A DNA stretch of 36,291 nucleotides from the NCBI GenBank assembly GCA_012799205.1, contig JAAZLT010000086.1:1-36291 (forward strand), read 5' to 3'. The position numbers and the translations under genes were made by a program. Below, one piece after another: positions 1-8,376 of the stretch. Numbering within the stretch: the first letter of the stretch is position 1; every line of letters begins with the position of its first letter. The notes under the pieces were generated by a model, which searched no databases, was not told the DNA's origin, and worked only from the letters and a program-made list of their open reading frames with translations. The DNA comes from Clostridiales bacterium. Its GTDB lineage: Bacteria > Bacillota > Clostridia > Caldicoprobacterales > Xylanivirgaceae.

Positions 1-23
1 CTTTTATTATTTAAAAATAAATA

Positions 24-52
24 TTGACATATGGATGGGGGAAGTCTATAAT
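24..52 (+). promoter_or_regulatory. Strong sigma-A promoter of thrS
   Basis: TTGACA at 24-29 and TATAAT at 47-52 are separated by exactly 17 bases, a perfect match to the housekeeping consensus. Transcription would begin near 59-60, just before the T-box leader. A strong promoter followed by conditional termination is the usual arrangement for a T-box-controlled synthetase gene. Confidence 0.9.
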
Positions 53-72
53 TTAAGGCAATACTAGATACT

Positions 73-285
73 GTGACGAGGAAGAGTAGACTATGATCCG
101 CTGCACAGAGAGAGATCTCACTAGCTGAAAGGGATCTTCAGAATGGCTTAGTCGAAGACCACCCTCTAAGTGTCACGGGTTGCTCCTTTATAGGCTTTTA
201 AGTGTGGATTGTCATTTTCGGCAATCAACAAGGGTGGAACCGCGGGTAATATCCTCTCGTCCCTTTTAGGGCTGGGAGGATTTTT
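73..285 (+). promoter_or_regulatory. T-box riboswitch, threonine specifier, upstream of thrS
   Basis: The conserved T-box sequence lies at 231-247 (AGGGTGGAACCGCGGGT). Stem I is closed by GTGAC at 73-77 with GTCAC at 172-176. In the specifier loop, GAAG at 154-157 is followed by ACC at 158-160, a threonine codon; a second ACC follows at 161-163. The attenuator hairpin spans 251-280 (ATCCT...AGGAT arms) and is followed by a run of T. Uncharged tRNA-Thr should stabilise the antiterminator and let transcription enter thrS. Specifier identity, conserved box and downstream gene all agree. Confidence 0.95.
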
Positions 286-314
286 GTATTTTATAAACAG
301 GGAGGATGTTTGAA

Positions 315-2222
315 GTGGTAAATATAAAACTCAAGGATGGCTCTATTATCCAGAGACGAAAAGGAATGAGCGTATATGAAGTGGCAGAAAGTATAGGTAG
401 AGGACTTGCTAGGGCTGCCTTAGCCGCAGAGATAGACGGTGAATTGGTAGACCTTATGACAAATATAGATGAGGATGTAGAGCTAAATATACTCACATTT
501 GATGATGAAGGCGGGCGGGAAGCCTTTTGGCACACATCATCTCATATAATGGCCCAAGCTGTGAAGGAAATATTCCCTGAGGCGAAGCTGGCCATAGGAC
601 CTGCCATAGAAAATGGGTTTTACTATGACTTTGATGTAGATAGACCCTTTACTCCAGAGGATCTAGATTTAATTGAGAAAAAGATGCGCGATATTGTGAA
701 GGCAGATTTAAAATTGGAAAGATTCGAACTTCCAAGGGATGAAGGTATAGCACTTATGGAAGATCTTAATGAGTCGTATAAGGTAGAACTTATAGAAGAT
801 CTGCCAGATGAAGAGGCAATATCCTTTTATAAACAGGGTGATTTTGTAGATCTATGTGCAGGGCCTCATGTACCCTCTACGGGAAAGATGAGGGCATTTA
901 AACTTTTAAGCATTGCTGGGGCATATTGGCGTGGGGACGAAAATAATAAGATGCTTCAAAGGATTTACGGTACGTCCTATATGAAAAAATCTCAATTAGA
1001 TGAATATCTTGAGAGACTTGAAGAAGCTAAAAAGAGGGATCATAGAAAACTAGGCAGGGAATTAGATCTGTTTAGCTTAAGGGAGGAGGGACCCGGGTTT
1101 CCATTTTTCCATCCCAAGGGCATGGTTATAAAAAATGAGCTAGAGAGCTTTTGGAGAAAGGAACATATAAAACATGGTTATGAAGAGGTGCAAACTCCTA
1201 TAATCCTAAATGAAGGGTTATGGAAAAGATCTGGACACTGGGATCACTATAAGGAGAATATGTACTTTACACAGATAGATAATATGGATTATGCAGTAAA
1301 GCCTATGAATTGTCCGGGGAGTATGCTGGTGTATAAAAGGAAAATGCATAGCTATAGGGATCTGCCCCTTCGAATGGGGGAATTAGGATTAGTCCACAGA
1401 CATGAATTATCAGGGACACTTCATGGTCTTATGAGGGTTAGATGCTTCACCCAAGATGATGCTCATTTATTTATGTTACCAGAGCAGATAAGAGATGAGA
1501 TAATAGGTATTATGGATATGGTGGATTATTTCTATAATATATTTGGATTTAAATATCATGTAGAACTTTCCACAAGACCAGAGGATTCTATGGGCAAAGA
1601 TGAGGATTGGGAAATAGCTACAGATGCACTGAAGGATGCTCTAGAGGCTAAAGATATGCCGTATATCTTAAATGAAGGAGATGGTGCGTTCTACGGTCCT
1701 AAGATAGATTTTCATCTAGAAGATTGCCTAGGTAGAACTTGGCAATGTGGCACTATTCAGCTAGACTTTCAGATGCCAGAGAGATTTGACCTTTCTTATA
1801 TAGGAGCAGACGGCGAAAGACATAGACCTGTTATGATCCATAGGGTTATATTTGGTAGCATAGAGAGATTTATAGGAATACTCGTAGAGCATTTTGCCGG
1901 GGCATTCCCATTATGGATAGCACCGGTGCAAGTTAAGGTGATGTCTATAAGCAATAGGACAAATGAGTATGTGAAGGATATTGCAAAGAGATTTTTAGAT
2001 CATGGCATAAGAGTGGAGATGGATATAAGAAGCGAGAAGATAGGCTATAAGATAAGGGAAGCGCAACTAGAGAAGGTGCCCTATATGCTCATAGTAGGCG
2101 ATAGGGAGGCCGAAAGCGGTAAAATATCTGTAAGAAGCAGGAGTAAAGGGGATTTAGGCTCTATGGATATAGATGAGTTTATATCCAAAATGCAGGATGA
2201 AATAAAAACTAAGGCCATATAA
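315..2222 (+). CDS. thrS: Threonine--tRNA ligase
   Basis: Cytoplasmic class II synthetase that attaches threonine to tRNA-Thr and edits mischarged serine. The N-terminal TGS domain covers about residues 1-60. The editing domain with the HxxxH signature (HTSSH) follows near residue 75. The catalytic core contains KPMNCPGSM with the zinc-binding cysteine, and motif 3 (HRVIFGSIERFIG) lies near residue 510. The anticodon-binding domain ends the protein. I prefer the GTG at 315 over the in-frame ATG at 306: GGAGG at 301-305 abuts the ATG but sits 9 bases from the GTG, the normal distance. That gives 635 residues, typical for ThrS. The gene stands alone behind its own promoter and T-box, so its expression should follow tRNA-Thr charging. 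Confidence 0.97.
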   Translation: MVNIKLKDGSIIQRRKGMSVYEVAESIGRGLARAALAAEIDGELVDLMTNIDEDVELNILTFDDEGGREAFWHTSSHIMAQAVKEIFPEAKLAIGPAIENGFYYDFDVDRPFTPEDLDLIEKKMRDIVKADLKLERFELPRDEGIALMEDLNESYKVELIEDLPDEEAISFYKQGDFVDLCAGPHVPSTGKMRAFKLLSIAGAYWRGDENNKMLQRIYGTSYMKKSQLDEYLERLEEAKKRDHRKLGRELDLFSLREEGPGFPFFHPKGMVIKNELESFWRKEHIKHGYEEVQTPIILNEGLWKRSGHWDHYKENMYFTQIDNMDYAVKPMNCPGSMLVYKRKMHSYRDLPLRMGELGLVHRHELSGTLHGLMRVRCFTQDDAHLFMLPEQIRDEIIGIMDMVDYFYNIFGFKYHVELSTRPEDSMGKDEDWEIATDALKDALEAKDMPYILNEGDGAFYGPKIDFHLEDCLGRTWQCGTIQLDFQMPERFDLSYIGADGERHRPVMIHRVIFGSIERFIGILVEHFAGAFPLWIAPVQVKVMSISNRTNEYVKDIAKRFLDHGIRVEMDIRSEKIGYKIREAQLEKVPYMLIVGDREAESGKISVRSRSKGDLGSMDIDEFISKMQDEIKTKAI

Positions 2223-2241
2223 TTAAATGGAAAAAATCGAT

Positions 2242-2270
2242 TTGACATTGACAAAGCTATATGATATTAT
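2242..2270 (+). promoter_or_regulatory. Promoter of infC-rpmI-rplT
   Basis: TTGACA at 2242-2247 and TATTAT at 2265-2270 are separated by 17 bases. A second TTGACA follows immediately at 2248-2253 but has no well-spaced -10 element. The promoter lies directly upstream of the leader RNA. Confidence 0.75.
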
Positions 2271-2276
2271 TTACAG

Positions 2277-2412
2277 GTAATTTAAGTAGAAGCTATCCAC
2301 TTCTCACCTTTCGGCGCTGCTAGGAAGGTTACGCGATAAACACACAAAGAGTTTATATGTATTTAGCGTATATGTGGGTAGACATCTGTCTACCCATTGT
2401 TGTTTTAAAATT
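2277..2412 (+). promoter_or_regulatory. L20-type ribosomal protein leader with attenuator hairpin
   Basis: The leader between promoter and infC is about 140 bases. It contains GAAGCTATCCACTTC and a CACCTTTCGG segment, resembling the Firmicute L20 leader. A 10-bp inverted repeat (TGGGTAGACA at 2375-2384 with TGTCTACCCA at 2387-2396) is followed by a T-rich tract through 2415, an intrinsic terminator shape ahead of the coding region. In Bacillus subtilis, L20 binds this leader and causes premature termination. Position and terminator fit autogenous control; the exact fold was not computed. Confidence 0.8.
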
Positions 2413-2429
2413 TTTCGGGGGTGACCAGC

Positions 2430-2942
2430 ATAAAGAGTAAAGAGCTATTTGTAAACGAGAGGATCAGGGATAGGGAAGTTCGGGTTATTGATGTTGATGG
2501 AGGACAGCTTGGCATAATGCCGACTAATCGTGCATTAGATATTGCATATCAAAAACAACTGGACTTAGTTAAAGTTGCGCCTAATTCCAAGCCACCAGTG
2601 TGTAGGATAATGGATTATGGAAAGTATAAATTTGATATGGAAAAAAGGGATAGAGAGGCACGTAAGAAGCAAAAGGTTGTCAATGTAAAAGAAGTACGTC
2701 TATCAGCCACAATTGAAGAACATGATCTTGGAGTTAAGGCTAGAAATGCCGATAAGTTCCTAAAATCTGGCGATAAAGTGAAGGTATCCATTAGATTTAG
2801 GGGTAGGGAAATGGCTCATACGAACATAGGATATGAAATAATGGACAAATTCCAATCCATGCTTACAAGCGAATATGTGGTGCAAAATAGGCCACGTATG
2901 GAAGGCAGAAACATGACAATGATGTTAGAATCCGATGAGTAG
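2430..2942 (+). CDS. infC: Translation initiation factor IF-3, probable ATA start
   Basis: IF-3 binds the 30S subunit, prevents premature 50S joining and checks start-codon and initiator-tRNA pairing. The product has the N-domain (KELFVNERIRDREVRVID) and the C-domain ending with RPRMEGRNMTMML, at the usual length of about 170 residues. The in-frame GTG at 2421 is part of the ribosome binding site GGGGGTGA (2417-2424) and has no binding site of its own. The first plausible codon at normal spacing is ATA at 2430, giving M-K-S-K-E-L-F-V-N-E. Non-canonical infC starts (AUU in E. coli) are known, and IF-3 rejects them, creating feedback. First gene of the infC-rpmI-rplT operon. Confidence 0.95.
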   Translation: MKSKELFVNERIRDREVRVIDVDGGQLGIMPTNRALDIAYQKQLDLVKVAPNSKPPVCRIMDYGKYKFDMEKRDREARKKQKVVNVKEVRLSATIEEHDLGVKARNADKFLKSGDKVKVSIRFRGREMAHTNIGYEIMDKFQSMLTSEYVVQNRPRMEGRNMTMMLESDE

Positions 2943-2963
2943 ACATATAAGGGAGGCTATACC

Positions 2964-3161
2964 ATGGCAAAGATGAAGACGCATAGCGGTGCAAAAAAAC
3001 GCTTTAGGCTAACAAAGTCTGGAAAGGTCAAGAGAGCAAAAGCCTTTAAGAGTCATATACTGACTAAAAAGACTACAAAAAGGAAGAGAAATCTTCGAAA
3101 ACCAGGATATGTAAGCGAAGCAGACGCTAAGAATATTAAGAAACTATTACCATATAAGTAA
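2964..3161 (+). CDS. rpmI: Large ribosomal subunit protein bL35
   Basis: Small basic 50S protein of 65 residues, the usual length. It opens with [14 protein letters not shown], the family signature, and is rich in lysine and arginine throughout. It lies 21 bases after infC with a good ribosome binding site (AAGGGAGG) and 23 bases before rplT. The infC-rpmI-rplT order is conserved across bacteria and matches the leader upstream. Confidence 0.98.
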   Translation: MAKMKTHSGAKKRFRLTKSGKVKRAKAFKSHILTKKTTKRKRNLRKPGYVSEADAKNIKKLLPYK

Positions 3162-3184
3162 ATGAACTAGGAGGTGTATTGACT

Positions 3185-3544
3185 TTGGCGAGGGTAAAGG
3201 GAGCAGTTAATGCTAGAAAAAAACATAAAAAAGTATTAAAGTTGGCAAAGGGCTATTATGGGGCAAAGAGCAAGCAATTTAAGGCAGCAAACCAAGCTGT
3301 TATGAAATCTTTGGCCTATTCATATACAGGCAGAAAGCTCAAAAAGAGGGATTTTAGAAAGCTGTGGATTTCTAGGATAAATGCTGCAGCTAGACAAAAT
3401 GATATGAGCTATAGCAGATTTATAAATGGATTGAGGAAAGCAGGCATTCAGATAGACAGGAAGGTATTGGCAGACATGGCTATACATGATGCACAGGGAT
3501 TTACTCAGTTGGTGGATATAGCAAGAAAACAATTACAAGCATAG
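3185..3544 (+). CDS. rplT: Large ribosomal subunit protein bL20
   Basis: bL20 is an early-assembling 23S rRNA-binding protein and the likely repressor of this operon. The sequence [20 protein letters not shown] and the [11 protein letters not shown] segment are diagnostic. The frame is open from a TTG at 3179, but the ribosome binding site AGGAGGTG (3169-3176) sits only 4 bases from it. The second TTG at 3185 is 10 bases from the GGAGG core and yields MARVKGAV with 119 residues, the standard family start and length. A strong terminator follows directly. Confidence 0.97.
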   Translation: MARVKGAVNARKKHKKVLKLAKGYYGAKSKQFKAANQAVMKSLAYSYTGRKLKKRDFRKLWISRINAAARQNDMSYSRFINGLRKAGIQIDRKVLADMAIHDAQGFTQLVDIARKQLQA

Positions 3545-3549
3545 ATGAT

Positions 3550-3576
3550 AAAAGACCTCAGACTGGGGTCTTTTTT
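3550..3576 (+). terminator. Intrinsic terminator after rplT
   Basis: An 11-bp stem pairs AAAAGACCTCA with TGGGGTCTTTT across a 3-base loop and ends in a run of T. It ends the infC operon. The open frame of the next gene technically begins inside it at 3545, which argues that the upstream start is wrong. Confidence 0.92.
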
Positions 3577-3598
3577 AAAATCTACGAAGGTGGGTTAT

Positions 3599-4396
3599 AT
3601 GAATATTTTAAGTAGCCGGCAAAATACTTTAGTAAAACATATTAGGGCGTTAGACGGCAAAAGATATAGAGATTTAAAGGGACAGTTTTTTATTGAAGGG
3701 TTAAAGATGGTACAGGAAGCCTTTTTAGAAAAGGCTGATATATCTAGTATTTTAATATCTACTAAATTTGATATGGAAGGCTTTATGGAAGATGTAGATG
3801 CAGATATAAAAAATCTAGAGATATTTATGCTAAGAGATGATCTCTTCAGCTATATAGCTAAGACTAAGACGCCTCAAGGTATAGGGGCGGTCATAAATAA
3901 AGCTAGCTACTCGTACAAAAATATGTTAAAGGATGATGGGTACCTTATAGGTATTTTAGATGGAGTACAAGATCCTGGAAATGTAGGGACTATAATAAGG
4001 ACTCTAGATTGCGCCGGCGCCAACGGTCTAATACTCTTAGATGGCTGTGCTGATCCCTATGGTTCAAAGACTTTAAGGGCTACAATGGGCTCTATATTTA
4101 GGTTGCCTACGTGCTATATAGATAGTGAAGAGGATCTCTTTTCACATCTACATGATTTGGATACCCATATTATAATTGGCCATTTAGATGGGGAAAATTT
4201 GTTCAATTGGAATGAAGACCATGAGAGGATGGCATTCATTATCGGCAGCGAAGGTAGAGGTGTAAGAGATAAGCTGCTAAAATATGCATCTAGCCTTGTG
4301 AAGATTCCCATATTAGGAGGGGCAGAATCATTAAATGCCTCTGTGGCATCCGGGATAATTATATATGAAATAATAAAAAATAGGATGAAGACATAG
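3599..4396 (+). CDS. TrmH/SpoU-family RNA 2'-O-methyltransferase (RlmB-like)
   Basis: SPOUT-class methyltransferase that uses S-adenosylmethionine to methylate a ribose 2'-OH in rRNA or tRNA. The N-terminal part (about residues 1-95) is a substrate-binding domain beginning NILSSRQNTLVKHIRALDGK. The three SpoU motifs follow: GVQDPGNVGTIIRTLDCAGA, KTLRATMGSIFRLP and, near the end, LNASVASGIIIYEI. These form the trefoil knot. I chose ATG 3599, preceded by AAGGTGGG, because the longer frame starts within the rplT terminator; the product is then 265 residues. A homologous gene (ysgA type) often lies near rplT and pheST in Firmicutes. The exact target base cannot be read from sequence. Confidence 0.9.
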   Translation: MNILSSRQNTLVKHIRALDGKRYRDLKGQFFIEGLKMVQEAFLEKADISSILISTKFDMEGFMEDVDADIKNLEIFMLRDDLFSYIAKTKTPQGIGAVINKASYSYKNMLKDDGYLIGILDGVQDPGNVGTIIRTLDCAGANGLILLDGCADPYGSKTLRATMGSIFRLPTCYIDSEEDLFSHLHDLDTHIIIGHLDGENLFNWNEDHERMAFIIGSEGRGVRDKLLKYASSLVKIPILGGAESLNASVASGIIIYEIIKNRMKT

Positions 4397-4414
4397 TTTT
4401 TGCTGCCAGTAGCG

Positions 4415-4443
4415 TTGCATACGGGGCATCTGTATGTTATAAT
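4415..4443 (+). promoter_or_regulatory. Extended -10 promoter for the yqzL-pheST transcript
   Basis: TTGCAT at 4415-4420 and TATAAT at 4438-4443 have a 17-base spacer. TGT at 4435-4437 adds an extended -10 element. Transcription would start near 4450, ahead of the small YqzL-like gene and of the T-box. Confidence 0.8.
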
Positions 4444-4484
4444 TATTACATCAAAATTTGCCTTTCAAGGAGTTGTGGGCAGCT

Positions 4485-4574
4485 ATGCTTGAGAAAATAT
4501 TATGGGGATTATTTACAAAGACTGGTTCTATAGATATATATATGCTATATAGAAAAATGAAGATAGCAAATTAG
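4485..4574 (+). CDS. yqzL: YqzL-like small protein, 29 residues
   Basis: A complete small gene, ATG at 4485 and TAG at 4572-4574, encoding MLEKILWGLFTKTGSIDIYM followed by LYRKMKIAN. It matches the start of the Firmicute YqzL family, whose members share a ML...W..F..TG..D.YLL(F/Y)KE pattern and are about 45-50 residues long, so this copy is short at the C-terminus. AAGGAG at 4467-4472 lies 12 bases upstream, slightly far. It sits between the promoter and the phenylalanine T-box, so it would be transcribed whether or not the T-box terminates. It is not an attenuation leader peptide: it contains only one phenylalanine. The function of YqzL is unknown. Confidence 0.75.
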   Translation: MLEKILWGLFTKTGSIDIYMLYRKMKIAN

Positions 4575-4579
4575 GCTAT

Positions 4580-4822
4580 GAAAGAGAGGAGTACATTTCA
4601 TATTTTCTATTAAGAGAGAAGATGTCATGGGCTGAAAGCATCTTTATAGTTATTGAAATGGAAGTTCGCTCTGGAGCTTAGGGCTGAAATAACAGTAGGC
4701 CCTACCGTAAATGTGGCGGTTATTTCACTGTGAGAGACCTTTAGGATTATTATGCCTAAGGGTGAACATAGGTGGTACCACGAAAGTTTATCCTTCGTCC
4801 TATTTTAGGATGGGGGATTTTT
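4580..4822 (+). promoter_or_regulatory. T-box riboswitch, phenylalanine specifier, upstream of pheST
   Basis: The T-box sequence GGTGGTACCACG is at 4771-4782. The specifier loop reads GAAG (4661-4664) then TTC (4665-4667), a phenylalanine codon, flanked by AGAG/CTCT pairing. It has the same GAAG-codon layout as the thrS leader. The terminator hairpin at about 4790-4818 pairs TCCTA with TAGGA and ends in TTTTT. Uncharged tRNA-Phe should switch on pheS-pheT. Confidence 0.94.
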
Positions 4823-4852
4823 ATTTTATAGATATAGAAGGAGGAGATCGCT

Positions 4853-5872
4853 GTGCGTGAAACGCTTGAAAACATGAGAGATGAAGCGATAGATAGTGTT
4901 GCAAAAATAGACGATTTAAAACAGCTTGACGATCTAAGGCGCAAATACTTAGGAAAAAAGGGTGAACTTACCAAGGTCTTGAGGGGAATGGGGCGACTGC
5001 CTGCCCAGGAGCGGCCTATAATAGGAAGCCTTGCAAATGAAGTGAGAACACTCATACAAACCCAGTTAGACAATCAGAGAGAGAGATTAGAGGAGAGGGC
5101 CTTGGAGGATAGATTGTCTAGGGAAGCAATAGATGTAACCATGCCAGGTGCAAGAATAGATAGAGGAAATCTTCATCCTCTTACTTCTGTACAAAATGAG
5201 ATAGTAGATATCTTTATAGGCATGGGATTTATAGCTGTGGAAGGACCTGATGTAGAACTTGACTACTATAATTTTGAGGCCCTGAATATTCCAAAGGATC
5301 ATCCGGCACGAGATATTCAAGACACATTTTATATAAATGATGAGATGGTACTTAGAACTCATACTTCACCTGTACAGGTTAGGGTAATGGAAGCTGAAGA
5401 GCCGCCAATAAAAATAGTTGTGCCAGGAAGAGTATATAGATCAGATGATGTGGATGCAACTCATTCGCCTATATTTCACCAGATAGAGGGGCTTGTAATA
5501 GATAAAAATGTTACCATGGCAGATCTAAAGGGTGCATTAGATGTATTTGCTAAAGAGTTATTTGGAAAAGATACAAAGACAAGATTTAGGCCGCATTATT
5601 TTCCGTTTACAGAGCCTAGTGTAGAGGTGGATGCCACATGTGTGACCTGTGGGGGGGATGGATGCAGAATATGTTCCAACACTGGATGGATAGAGATTTT
5701 AGGAGCAGGAATGGTCCATCCGAATGTGTTAAGATATGGCAATATAGATCCTAGTATCTATAGCGGCTATGCATTTGGTCTAGGACTTGATAGAATAGTC
5801 AATTTAAAATATGGAATAGACGATATAAGGCTTTTATATGAAAATGATGTAAGATTTTTAAAACAGTTTTAG
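4853..5872 (+). CDS. pheS: Phenylalanine--tRNA ligase alpha subunit
   Basis: Catalytic subunit of the (alpha-beta)2 class II enzyme that charges tRNA-Phe. The N-terminal coiled coil (about residues 1-85) binds tRNA. Motif 2 surrounds [20 protein letters not shown] and the active site includes the FHQIEGLV segment. Motif 3 is [20 protein letters not shown] near the C-terminus. At 339 residues it has the normal length. GTG start at 4853 follows AAGGAGGA with good spacing. pheT begins 16 bases downstream and is certainly in the same transcript. Expression is controlled by the T-box just upstream. Confidence 0.98.
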   Translation: MRETLENMRDEAIDSVAKIDDLKQLDDLRRKYLGKKGELTKVLRGMGRLPAQERPIIGSLANEVRTLIQTQLDNQRERLEERALEDRLSREAIDVTMPGARIDRGNLHPLTSVQNEIVDIFIGMGFIAVEGPDVELDYYNFEALNIPKDHPARDIQDTFYINDEMVLRTHTSPVQVRVMEAEEPPIKIVVPGRVYRSDDVDATHSPIFHQIEGLVIDKNVTMADLKGALDVFAKELFGKDTKTRFRPHYFPFTEPSVEVDATCVTCGGDGCRICSNTGWIEILGAGMVHPNVLRYGNIDPSIYSGYAFGLGLDRIVNLKYGIDDIRLLYENDVRFLKQF

Positions 5873-5887
5873 GGAGGAGAGTTAAAA

Positions 5888-8272
5888 TTGTTAATACCTG
5901 TAAGTTGGCTCAGAGAATATGTTGATATAGATATATCCATAGAGGAACTTTGCGATCGAATGATAATGACGGGTTCTAATGTGGAGGGAATAGAGATAAA
6001 GGGAGATAAAATTGAGGGTGTAGTGGTTGGAAAGATACTTACTATAAAGCCTCATGAAGATGCAGATAGGCTTTTAGTATGTAAAGTAGATATAGGAGGT
6101 AGAATAATTCAGGTTGTAACTGGTGCTTCTAATATATCTGAGGGAGACCTTGTGCCCGTAGCAGTTGATGATGCTAGACTTCCAGGGGGCATTAAAATAA
6201 GAAGGGGAAAGCTAAGGGGAGAGCTATCAGAGGGTATGCTCTGCTCCGGCGAAGAACTCGAGCTAACCGATGAAGACTATGAAGGTGCAGATATAGACGG
6301 GATACTCATACTAACTGAAGATTACGAGCTAGGGATGGATATAAAGAAAGCGCTTCTACTTGGGGATGAAGTCATAGAATTCGAAATAACCCCAAATAGA
6401 TCAGATTGTCTTAGTGTAATAGGCATTGCAAGGGAAGTTGCAACCACTATAGGGACCACATTAAAGCTACCTAATATTGAAGTTAAGCCCACCGGAGGGG
6501 ATGTATGCGAAAAGGTAGAGGTAGTAGTAGAAGATACTGACCTTTGCCCTAGATATTGTGCTAGAGTTGTAGAGGATGTAGTTATAGAAAAATCGCCTAT
6601 GTGGATGAGAAGAAGGCTGGCAGATGCAGGGATAAGACCCATAAATAATATAGTGGATATTACCAACTATGTAATGCTAGAGATGGGTCAACCTATGCAT
6701 GCATTTGATCTAGATAAGGTGGAGGATAGAACTATAATAGTAGATAGAGCGATAGATGGAGAAATGCTCACAACTCTAGATGATGTAGATAGAATATTGA
6801 CGCCTGATATGCTCACTATAAGAGATACAAAAAGGGCTATAGCATTGGCAGGGGTCATGGGTGGATTAAATACAGAGATAGATGATAAAACAAGCACAAT
6901 AGTTTTAGAAAGCGCCAAATTTGACGGAGCGAGCGTAAGATCTACATCCCGGAAGCTAGGTCTTAGGTCTGAAGCATCATCTAGATTTGAAAAGGGATTA
7001 GATATTAACTTGCCAGTACTGGCTATAGACAGGGCTGTGCAGCTCATACAAGATCTTGGTGCTGGAAGGGCTATATGTGGTGTATTAGATGTATTAAATG
7101 CAGATACCACAAGGCGCCATATTGAGGTCAATTGGAAGGATATAAACAGATTACTGGGAGTTGAAATAGCTCCAGAAAAAATGATAGATATATTAATATC
7201 CCTTGACTTTGAGGCTGATAGGGATAAAGATAAGCTTAACATTGTGATCCCTACTTATAGGCAAGATATAGAGGGCATGGAAGATATAGCGGAGGAAGTA
7301 GCACGCATATATGGTTATGATAGGATTCCAAAGACATTGACATCAGGCAGTGGAACTAGGGGTAAAAAAAGCCCTAGACAAAAGCTCTTCGACCTTGGAA
7401 AAGAGACTCTAGTTGGTATGGGGCTCTACGAAATAGTTACTTATTCCTTCATTAGTCCTAAGGATTATAATAAAATAGATAAAGATATGCCTAAGGTAGT
7501 CACTATATCAAACCCGCTAGGTGAGGATCAAAGTATAATGCGAACTACCCTAATTCCAAGTATGCTAGATGTGCTCTCTAGAAATAGTAGAAGACGGGTT
7601 GAGCTATGTAAATTATTTGAGATAGGCAAGATTTTTTTACCTAAATCACTACCCCTAGAGGAACTTCCTATAGAAAATCATATGCTCTCTATGGGGTTAT
7701 ATGGGGATGGAATGGACTTTTTCTATTTAAAAGGTATAATAGAGACTTTATTTCATGAATTTGGCATAAAAGATGGGCTAGAATTCGTGCCAATGTCTGA
7801 GGATAGTACCTTTCATCCGGGTAGAACAGCGAATTTAAAGGTTAAAGGGATAAGTCTTGGAATAATGGGGGAAATCCATCCTAAGATAGCAGGTGGCTAT
7901 GGCATAGATATGCCAGTTATTCTAGCAGAGCTTAGCTATGATAAATTGCTTGATCTGGCAGATGTTAAAAAGAGCTATATGCATCTTCCAAGGTATCCAG
8001 CAGTAGATAGGGATCTTTCTATAGTAGTAAAAGAGGATGTATTAGCAGGACATGTAGAAGCTGTGATAAAGGCCTATGGGAAAGAGCTTTTAGAGAGCAT
8101 AGAATTATTTGATGTCTATAGTGGGGGGCAAATCCCAACAGGCTATAAGAGTATGGCATATTCCCTAAGTTATAGGGCCAGTGATAGAACCCTAAAGGAT
8201 GAGGATGTAGGGAAGATTCACGATAAAGTAATCAAAGGTCTTGAGAAGGATATTGATGCTAGACTTAGATAA
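5888..8272 (+). CDS. pheT: Phenylalanine--tRNA ligase beta subunit
   Basis: Partner of PheS, 794 residues. It starts with TTG (LIPVSWLREYVDIDI is the usual N-terminus) behind GGAGGAG. The EMAP/OB-fold tRNA-binding domain lies at about residues 40-150 (GASNISEGDLVPVA). The B3/4 editing region is at about 210-390 and includes the MGQPMHAFDLDK motif. The B5 domain follows, and the C-terminal ferredoxin-like anticodon-binding domain begins near PRYPAVDRDLSIVV. No missing domains or frame breaks were seen. I found no clear terminator between this gene and zapA, though zapA has its own promoter. Confidence 0.98.
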   Translation: MLIPVSWLREYVDIDISIEELCDRMIMTGSNVEGIEIKGDKIEGVVVGKILTIKPHEDADRLLVCKVDIGGRIIQVVTGASNISEGDLVPVAVDDARLPGGIKIRRGKLRGELSEGMLCSGEELELTDEDYEGADIDGILILTEDYELGMDIKKALLLGDEVIEFEITPNRSDCLSVIGIAREVATTIGTTLKLPNIEVKPTGGDVCEKVEVVVEDTDLCPRYCARVVEDVVIEKSPMWMRRRLADAGIRPINNIVDITNYVMLEMGQPMHAFDLDKVEDRTIIVDRAIDGEMLTTLDDVDRILTPDMLTIRDTKRAIALAGVMGGLNTEIDDKTSTIVLESAKFDGASVRSTSRKLGLRSEASSRFEKGLDINLPVLAIDRAVQLIQDLGAGRAICGVLDVLNADTTRRHIEVNWKDINRLLGVEIAPEKMIDILISLDFEADRDKDKLNIVIPTYRQDIEGMEDIAEEVARIYGYDRIPKTLTSGSGTRGKKSPRQKLFDLGKETLVGMGLYEIVTYSFISPKDYNKIDKDMPKVVTISNPLGEDQSIMRTTLIPSMLDVLSRNSRRRVELCKLFEIGKIFLPKSLPLEELPIENHMLSMGLYGDGMDFFYLKGIIETLFHEFGIKDGLEFVPMSEDSTFHPGRTANLKVKGISLGIMGEIHPKIAGGYGIDMPVILAELSYDKLLDLADVKKSYMHLPRYPAVDRDLSIVVKEDVLAGHVEAVIKAYGKELLESIELFDVYSGGQIPTGYKSMAYSLSYRASDRTLKDEDVGKIHDKVIKGLEKDIDARLR

Positions 8273-8312
8273 TATATACTTAGGGCATAAATTTAGAACG
8301 GTTTAATTATGC

Positions 8313-8341
8313 TTGAGTTAGTTTGACGAATAGTGTATAAT
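8313..8341 (+). promoter_or_regulatory. Probable promoter of zapA
   Basis: TTGAGT at 8313-8318 and TATAAT at 8336-8341 are spaced by 17 bases. The -10 is perfect and the -35 matches four of six consensus positions. Confidence 0.65.
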
Positions 8342-8376
8342 TATGTCAACAAACGAGGCTCTAGGGGGTGCTAATA

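Noticed and set aside
3545-3598. Upstream extension of the SpoU methyltransferase to ATG 3545
   Set aside because: It would place the start codon inside the rplT terminator and has no binding site; ATG 3599 has AAGGTGGG and the family N-terminus.
4756-5362. Minus-strand open frames overlapping the pheS region
   Set aside because: They lie opposite the T-box and the clearly coding pheS, lack binding sites and have low-complexity composition.
6322-7242. Long minus-strand frames of 114 and 184 codons opposite pheT
   Set aside because: They are serine/isoleucine-rich mirror frames of a conserved gene with no plausible start signals.
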